A stretch of 64,000 nt of DNA from Hydnum rufescens UP504 (lineage: Eukaryota > Basidiomycota > Agaricomycetes > Cantharellales > Hydnaceae): positions 214,791-278,790 of the forward strand of contig MU128965.1 of NCBI GenBank assembly GCA_014904985.1, written 5' to 3'. Positions 58,480 to 64,000 of this stretch are shown in pieces (the first letter of the stretch is position 1; every line of letters starts with the position of its first letter). The notes beneath the pieces are model-generated. The model was not told where the DNA came from. It searched no databases and saw only the letters and a program-made list of their open reading frames with translations. The translations under genes were made by a program, and so were the position numbers.

Positions 58480-61306
58480 ATCCACATCACTATTCTCATC
58501 ATCCGTAGTGTCAACCGTGCGAATAGTCCAGTTTTCACTTGGGTGTTGTATCATAGTGTGAGAAGACCACTGGTGTGCAAACATACATGCTTGCTGCCAC
58601 AAGACAGAAGCCTGTCGCTGAGCATATGCATAAAGACCTTCCTCAATATCTTGAGGAAGGTTCAAGCAGATTGATGCATGGTCATCCCACCACTCTGCTC
58701 AAAATTTGCAGAATTTGAGGACACGGCACATTTCCTCTTTGAGGATTGCAACCTCTTCAGCCCATCGAAGCATTCGCACTCTTGATTTTGCCCACTCAAC
58801 ATGAAGTGCTGGTAGAACATGTTAATAATTCCATAAGCCCACAAGAGTTAGAAATCAAATGTTCTTACCTTCATGCAAATCTTCGGCATCATCTGTAATG
58901 CCTGGTGTCATCCATATCCATGACAACGTTCAATGACCAAATGAGGTTGGATCTGTTGTCCTCCATTTTGTGGAATTTGCGTGCTCTCCAGGCTCTGTCA
59001 TCGCTCGCATGTCATCATTCTTCAAGTCCTGGAGACACAGCTCCCATTCACCGTGGCCCTTTAGCTTCATAAGTGCAGCACGAGCGACTCGATACTTCTC
59101 GGCAATAGCATCTGTGTGAGCCTTAGACTTTTGAAGAAGATTGTTTGCCTGGGTTAAAGCTCTCTGCCCTGTGGCCTCCTGAATCTTTGACATGCGAAGG
59201 TGGGAGTATACTGCTAAGGACTGGTGAAGTTCACTAAGGGCATTGGACACTTGTGCATGTTGGAGTTGGGCCTTGACAGTGAGGAGATGTTGGCTGGAAG
59301 GTGTAAGAGACAGAGGGACAGTGAGATCATGGGGCAAGAAGAGGCACAAGGATTGTGGAGTGGAGGTTTCAGAAGCGGGCAAGTGGGATCCAACGGCCTC
59401 AGGCATAAAACAATTCTGGGCATCTTGGAATAGTACAAGCTGTTTCTGGAGAAGAATTGGACCAAATCATTCCCCTCAGCAATCAAATCCTTGAGATTCC
59501 CTCGCTGAGCCTCAAGGGTTGCTGTCAGAGATATGATCCATTCCACAGCTCAGGCACCTTTCGTCTGAGACTGGCGTGAAACAGGTTGGCTGTGATATTC
59601 TCATTGGGCTTTGAACTGCTCCATTAAGTAACTGGGAGAGCAGTCACTGAGCTTCATCTCTGCCTCTTCTAGGTGGTGCTGCAACTGATCAATTCGACCT
59701 TGGAGCCACTTTCCCATTCCCATGTGCTTCCCGTCATCAATGTGCTCCACCTGGAGGTCAAGAATGAAGAGACGCTGGTGATAGCCTGTCACCCACAACC
59801 CAGGGATAAGCCTGTGAAGCTCACTCCAAAACTGCTCACACCCTTCACCATCTGAGAGTCCCTAGAGCTCTGATTTGCAAGGATGATACCAGAGCTGGCA
59901 TGCCCATTGATGACCATATGCATGGAAAATTGAAACCCCCCACTCCAAGTGAGGCAGCCATTCTGGCATGAATCTCCACTTTTTCAGAGTCTGGTCCATC
60001 TGACAGCCAATGTCATACAGGGCCCCAATTCTCCAGTGACTCAGTATGTGCTTCAGGATGGTCTCCAACAGTGCAAAGACATAGAACTGCTTCTCTCCTG
60101 CAGTCCACATGCTTGCAACAGCAAGTGGTATGTCATGATGGCACAGTAGAGCTATTACCCCAGTATCTTCAAAATACTGGGTTGATGCCTTGACGCGATC
60201 TTCATCTGCAGCAATAAATGACTGCTGACATGCATCATAGGTCAAGTTCGGTGCATGGAGGCCTGGTTCCACCATATCATCCTCCGGGTGATCTGCATAA
60301 TAATCGGTGCCCTTGTTGGCTGTGCATTTCGGTCCCATGTGTGCTGGCCTTGCAGGACGAGTCTCCAGGATTTTCCTTTCCCAGGACTCCAAATAGTCCC
60401 TTGACAACATGATTGTCTTGGGTGAAGTGACTGGGGATTGCATGCCCCTGTCTCTCCCTCATGACCATGTCATCGGTCTTTGTTGCGGATCCACTTAAGT
60501 TGGAAATTTGCATCAATGCAAACTATGAGCTGGACTCTACAAGTTTCATTGCAGTCAGAATGACTATTATCCTGGCTTGTCACAGATAATAGCCTACTCA
60601 TGGCATATTATGTGTGTCTGTATGATTTCCTCAAAAACAAAGTGGGCATCATGACCTCAAGTATTCACTGGGGCAGGTATGGTCAGCAGGAATGAAATTT
60701 GAGCAGATGTCAGGAGGCTGATCAGCAGACACATGAGTGAGAATGGTGGCAGGAGCATTAACTGAAGCATTTGTAGGAGTTGAGTTTGCAAACAGCTTCA
60801 GATCGCTCTGAACATTGACATATCCCCGCTCATGTACCGGTGTTCTCTCATCCAACTCTGAGATCAACCCTCTCTTATCATCCTGCACAATTTGAGTAAT
60901 CTCTGCCCTGACCAACTGAACAAGCACCTGATAGTGTGCAAGTGCATTTGCAAAGCATCACTGAAATGAATCTCCTGTTGCAAACTCATACCCACGAGCT
61001 TTGAGGTACTCGACCAGAGTCATGGCCCATGCTCTTTCATTGGGTGCCATATGAAGAAATAGGGAGGCCACAAATTCGAGCATGTCAAGACTGACTGCCA
61101 ATGTGGGGAAAAGAGGTGCACATGGGAAGAAACTGCGCTCGACAAGCTGGATGGCAGCCAGACGGCATGGACAGACCATCAGCACAACCTCTTCCAGTCG
61201 CTCCATGGAAATGCAGAGAACCCAAAGGGGTCGAGGTGCCCACATCTACATACTGCAGGACTATGGGGCTCTTCTGCTGAGAGGTCTGAGAAGCACCCCC
61301 AAGCAA
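58480..61306 (-). mobile_element. Degenerate KDZ transposase
   Basis: On the minus strand, N to C: LAAIQLVERSFFPCAPLFPT, LAVSLDMLEFVASLFLHMAP, EYLKARGYEFATGDSF, then the catalytic region YFEDTGVIALLCHHDIPLAV, SAGEKQFY-like AGEKQFYVFALLETI, LYDIGCQMDQTLKKW and VSIFHAYGHQWACQLWYHP, followed by GLWVTGYHQRLF and a helical tail ending LNLPQDIEEGLYAYAQRQAS. These are landmarks of the Kyakuja-Dileera-Zisupton superfamily common in Agaricomycetes. Many stops and frameshifts (for example near 60500, 59860, 59600 and 59210) show it is inactive. Terminal repeats were not found. Confidence 0.85.
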
Positions 61307-61789
61307 CCTTCATGTAGGGATGGATAAGGCTAGGTAACACCTCTCTGTTCCATCTATCTGCTTGAGCAAGTTTACGAAGTGCATGCCAAGATCATTTGTC
61401 CTTCATTACTTGTATTTTACTCTGGCTCGTTTCAGCTGCATATTGCACATCCACATGATCCCAGCTGAAGTACTCGGAATGTGTAAGGGGAGGATCAGGA
61501 GGGAATCGAGGCGAGACCGATGTTTCGAGGGAGGGCAAAGGCGAATCGGCAATGTCTCAGGCAGATGCAGGTATAGAAGGGCCATCATGTGCCTAGGCCT
61601 TTTGGATGGAGGGGGCTCATGCTCACTACCTCGATTTGGAGGTTGTTTTTGTTTTTGGTGTGTTCGTTTCTCCCTCCTCTTCTTGGCAGCCACGACTGCA
61701 GCCAACATTATGTGAAAGCAGAGCAAGAAACTCGGAAATGGTATTGATGAGGCTGTACAATAGGAACAAATGATAGGCGAGGTGGCATG

Positions 61790-63225
61790 TGGGTGAGAAA
61801 AAACTTGACAATGGATGGATGGCCAATTCATGCAAGAGACTGCACTGCATGACTGGCAAGAATAATGGTGACTGCAGGTGAAACTGCAGTGTGACACTAC
61901 CCGATGCTTTGAGATGGTGACAGGGTAGTGAGAAAAAACTCGAAAAAAGAGCTGGTTCATGCAAGAGATGGCACAGATAATGGCAACTGCAGATGAAACT
62001 GTGGTGTGACACTACCCGATACTTTGAGGGAGGGTGATGGGATGATGTACAGGTGAGGTAACACTTGAAAAAAGAGCTAGTTCGCACAAGAGATGGCATG
62101 GATAGTGGCAACTGCAGACAGAACTGCGGTGTGACACTACCCAATGCTTTGAGAGAGGGTGACGAGATGATGTATGGGTGAGATAAAAAAGAGCTGGTTC
62201 GCGCAAGAGGTGGCATGGATAGTGGTGACTGCAGATGGAACTGTGGTGTGACACTACCCAATGCTTTGAGAGAGGGTGATGAGATGGTGTATGGGCAAGA
62301 TAACAGTTGAAAAAAGAGCTGGTTCGCTCAAGAGATGGCACAGATAGTGGCAACTGCAGACAAAACTGTGGTGTGACACTACCCAATGCTTTGAGAGAGG
62401 GTGACGAGATGATGTATGGGTGAGATAAAAAAGAGCCGGTTTGTGCAAGAGGTGGCATGGATAGTGGTGACTGTGGACAAAACCGCAGTGTGACACTACC
62501 CAATGCTTTGAGGGAGGGCAACGAGATGATGTATGGGCGAGATAACAGTCGAAAAAAAGAGCTGGTTTGCTCGAGAGATGGCACGGATAGTGGCGACTGC
62601 AGACAAAACCACAGTGTGACACTACCCAATGCTTTGAGAGAGGGTGACGAGATGATGTATGGGTGAGATAAAAAAGAGCTGGTTCGTGCAAGAAGTGGCA
62701 TGGATAGTGGCAACTGTGGACAAAACTGCAGTGACACTACCCGGTGCCTTGAGAGAGGGTGATGAGGTGACATGTGAGTGAGATAATGCTTGGAAAAAAG
62801 AGCTGGTTTGTGTAATAAATAGCATGGATAGTGGTGACTGCAGTTGAAACTGTGGTGTGACACTACCCAGTGCCTTGAGGAGGGTGATGAGGTGACATGC
62901 GAGTGAGATAATGCTTGAACAAACAGAGGATCCATGCAAGAGATGGCACGGATAGTGGCGACTGCAAAACTGTGGTGTGACACTACCCAGTGCCTTGAGA
63001 GAGGGCGACGAGGTGACGGGTGAGTGAGATAATGTTCAAAAACAACAGAGGATCTGTGCAAGAACACGGATAGTGGCAACTGCAGTCAAAACTGCAGTGT
63101 GACACTACCCGGTGCCTTGAGTGAGATAATGCTGGAAAAAAAACAGGGGATCTGCACAAGAGAAGGCACGACTCAGTCAAAACTGCAGTGTGACACTACC
63201 TGGTGCCTTGAGAGAGAGCAGTGAT
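61790..63225. repeat. Minisatellite of about 120 bp, about twelve copies
   Basis: The landmark GTGACACTACCC(A/G)(A/G)TGC recurs near 61891, 62008, 62130, 62248, 62373, 62490, 62613, 62732, 62858, 62977, 63100 and 63191. Between landmarks come GATAGTGGCAACTGCAG and GAAAAAAGAGCTGGTT(C/T). Unit length drifts between about 95 and 125 bp, mostly from changes around the A run. Long minus-strand frames across it are a by-product of the repeat. Confidence 0.85.
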
Positions 63226-63432
63226 GTCACATCAACATTACTATTAATAATATTGCACATCGTGACAAATCCATATGCTACATTTTTGCACAGGAATGAG
63301 TGGAACGATAGCACCAGGACATCACACAGGTGGGGAAGTGGCAAAGGTGGGAAAAGAAAGGCCATTAAAAGAAAGGGGGTACGGTAGAAAGGGGTGGAAA
63401 GAAGGGGCCATGGATTTGAAAAGGGCTGTAGC

Positions 63433-63906
63433 TCAAGGAATAAAATACTGTTGGGGTAGATGATGTGTGCAGATGCCATCAATTGTGCCCTTCACGCTTG
63501 CATCACCACCCCCATTGGACCAAACCAGAACCATGGGGTCCCAGTGTTTCTTCTGAAAGTTTGGAAACCTCAATTGCATTGCTGCAGAAGCTAAATCAGT
63601 TGAGCTAGATTCAGCACTCGAAGCCACATTGGTGGCAGGTGATTTCCCCTCACTCCATACACACTTCGCAGTAGAGTCCTTGTCCACGGACTTGGTCACC
63701 TTCTGCTTCGAGTTCGACGTCTCGATTGGGTGAACACAGGGCAGCTCCTTTCCTGTCATCCACAAGGTCCACTTGGGGAATGCCACCGGATTACTTGCCA
63801 AAGATGAAGGCCTTTGATACACCCCGGAGTGCAGCTGTCCCATGTCTTGACAAAGGCACTCTCGGTCCTCAGGGTCTCTGGTGATGGCCGCCAATGACTT
63901 GGTCAC
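63433..63906 (-). CDS. Unidentified minus-strand open frame
   Basis: A 157-codon frame starts MTKSLAAITRDPEDRECLCQ and includes VAFPKWTLWMTGKELPCVHP and QKKHWDPMVLVWSNGGGD. The composition is protein-like (several Trp, Pro and Cys), but I recognise no family, and the surroundings are repeats. It may be a fragment of a mobile-element protein or an exon of a gene that continues past the right edge. Confidence 0.35.
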   Translation of the reverse strand: MTKSLAAITRDPEDRECLCQDMGQLHSGVYQRPSSLASNPVAFPKWTLWMTGKELPCVHPIETSNSKQKVTKSVDKDSTAKCVWSEGKSPATNVASSAESSSTDLASAAMQLRFPNFQKKHWDPMVLVWSNGGGDASVKGTIDGICTHHLPQQYFIP

Positions 63907-64000
63907 CTTGGTCAGTCATCTAAGCCTACCCAATTAGGTACCACTTCCAGGGCAGATAATGGACCTAACATGGTCCCATCACTATTTTGGCCAAATTCAG

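Noticed and set aside
62012..63079. 355-codon minus-strand frame
   Set aside because: It is a product of a 120-bp minisatellite with units not divisible by three, and has no domain.

Overview
The window is eukaryotic DNA from a filamentous basidiomycete, most likely a mushroom-forming Agaricomycete. The genes are dense and split by many short GT-AG introns, mostly 45-70 bp. They encode typical fungal proteins: a Yhm2-type citrate carrier, Rab5, RNA polymerase III subunit RPC5, Mpv17/Sym1 and a complex I zinc subunit. There are also NACHT-WD40 genes and a KDZ transposase, both abundant in Agaricomycetes. All gene models and family names come from reading translations by eye; no database search was run.

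Region 1 (1-21.8 kb) is mainly unique, conserved genes. In order: a 1.2 kb foldback repeat; a SET-domain protein; an NDUFS6-like complex I subunit with an apparent 6-nt microexon; RPC5 on the minus strand; a long coiled-coil protein; the citrate/oxoglutarate carrier YHM2; an Mpv17/PMP22 protein on the minus strand; a decayed NACHT fragment on the minus strand; a secreted alginate-lyase-domain protein; Rab5; an unidentified protein; and an arrestin-like adaptor with PPxY motifs. Several otherwise convincing genes (coiled-coil, Rab5, the unidentified protein, the arrestin) are broken only by single-base frameshifts, some in homopolymers. Consensus errors are therefore as likely as true decay.

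Region 2 (22-48.4 kb) is an NLR-like island of six related NACHT copies with shared 5' flanks and a shared glycine-rich N-terminal exon. One is a 5' relic (23.1 kb). One is a NACHT-WD40 gene with 13 very similar WD40 repeats and six frameshifts (23.6-27.6 kb). One was cut by a ~705 bp inversion (28.4-30.4 kb). One has its WD40 region replaced by an aminoglycoside-phosphotransferase-like (APH) kinase domain (32.1-35.6 kb). One appears fully intact, about 1350 residues, with 15 divergent WD40 repeats (44.1-48.4 kb). The sixth is the fragment at 12.7-13.7 kb in region 1. A separate APH-like gene lies at 30.6-32.0 kb on the minus strand. Two near-identical 1.2 kb repeats flank a 25-N assembly gap and about 4.3 kb of AT-rich, gene-poor DNA.

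Region 3 (48.4-64 kb) is repeat-dominated. A pogo/Fot1-like transposase remnant is interrupted by a Ty3/gypsy LTR element, which is itself interrupted by a ~1.7 kb insertion carrying a tRNA-like segment and short repeats. Beyond lie a ~147 bp minisatellite, a degenerate KDZ transposase on the minus strand and a ~120 bp minisatellite.

The most interesting candidate system is the NACHT island. One conserved sensor/switch core has several different C-terminal fates (WD40 arrays, a kinase domain, an early stop), as expected of rapidly diversifying fungal NLR-like receptors.
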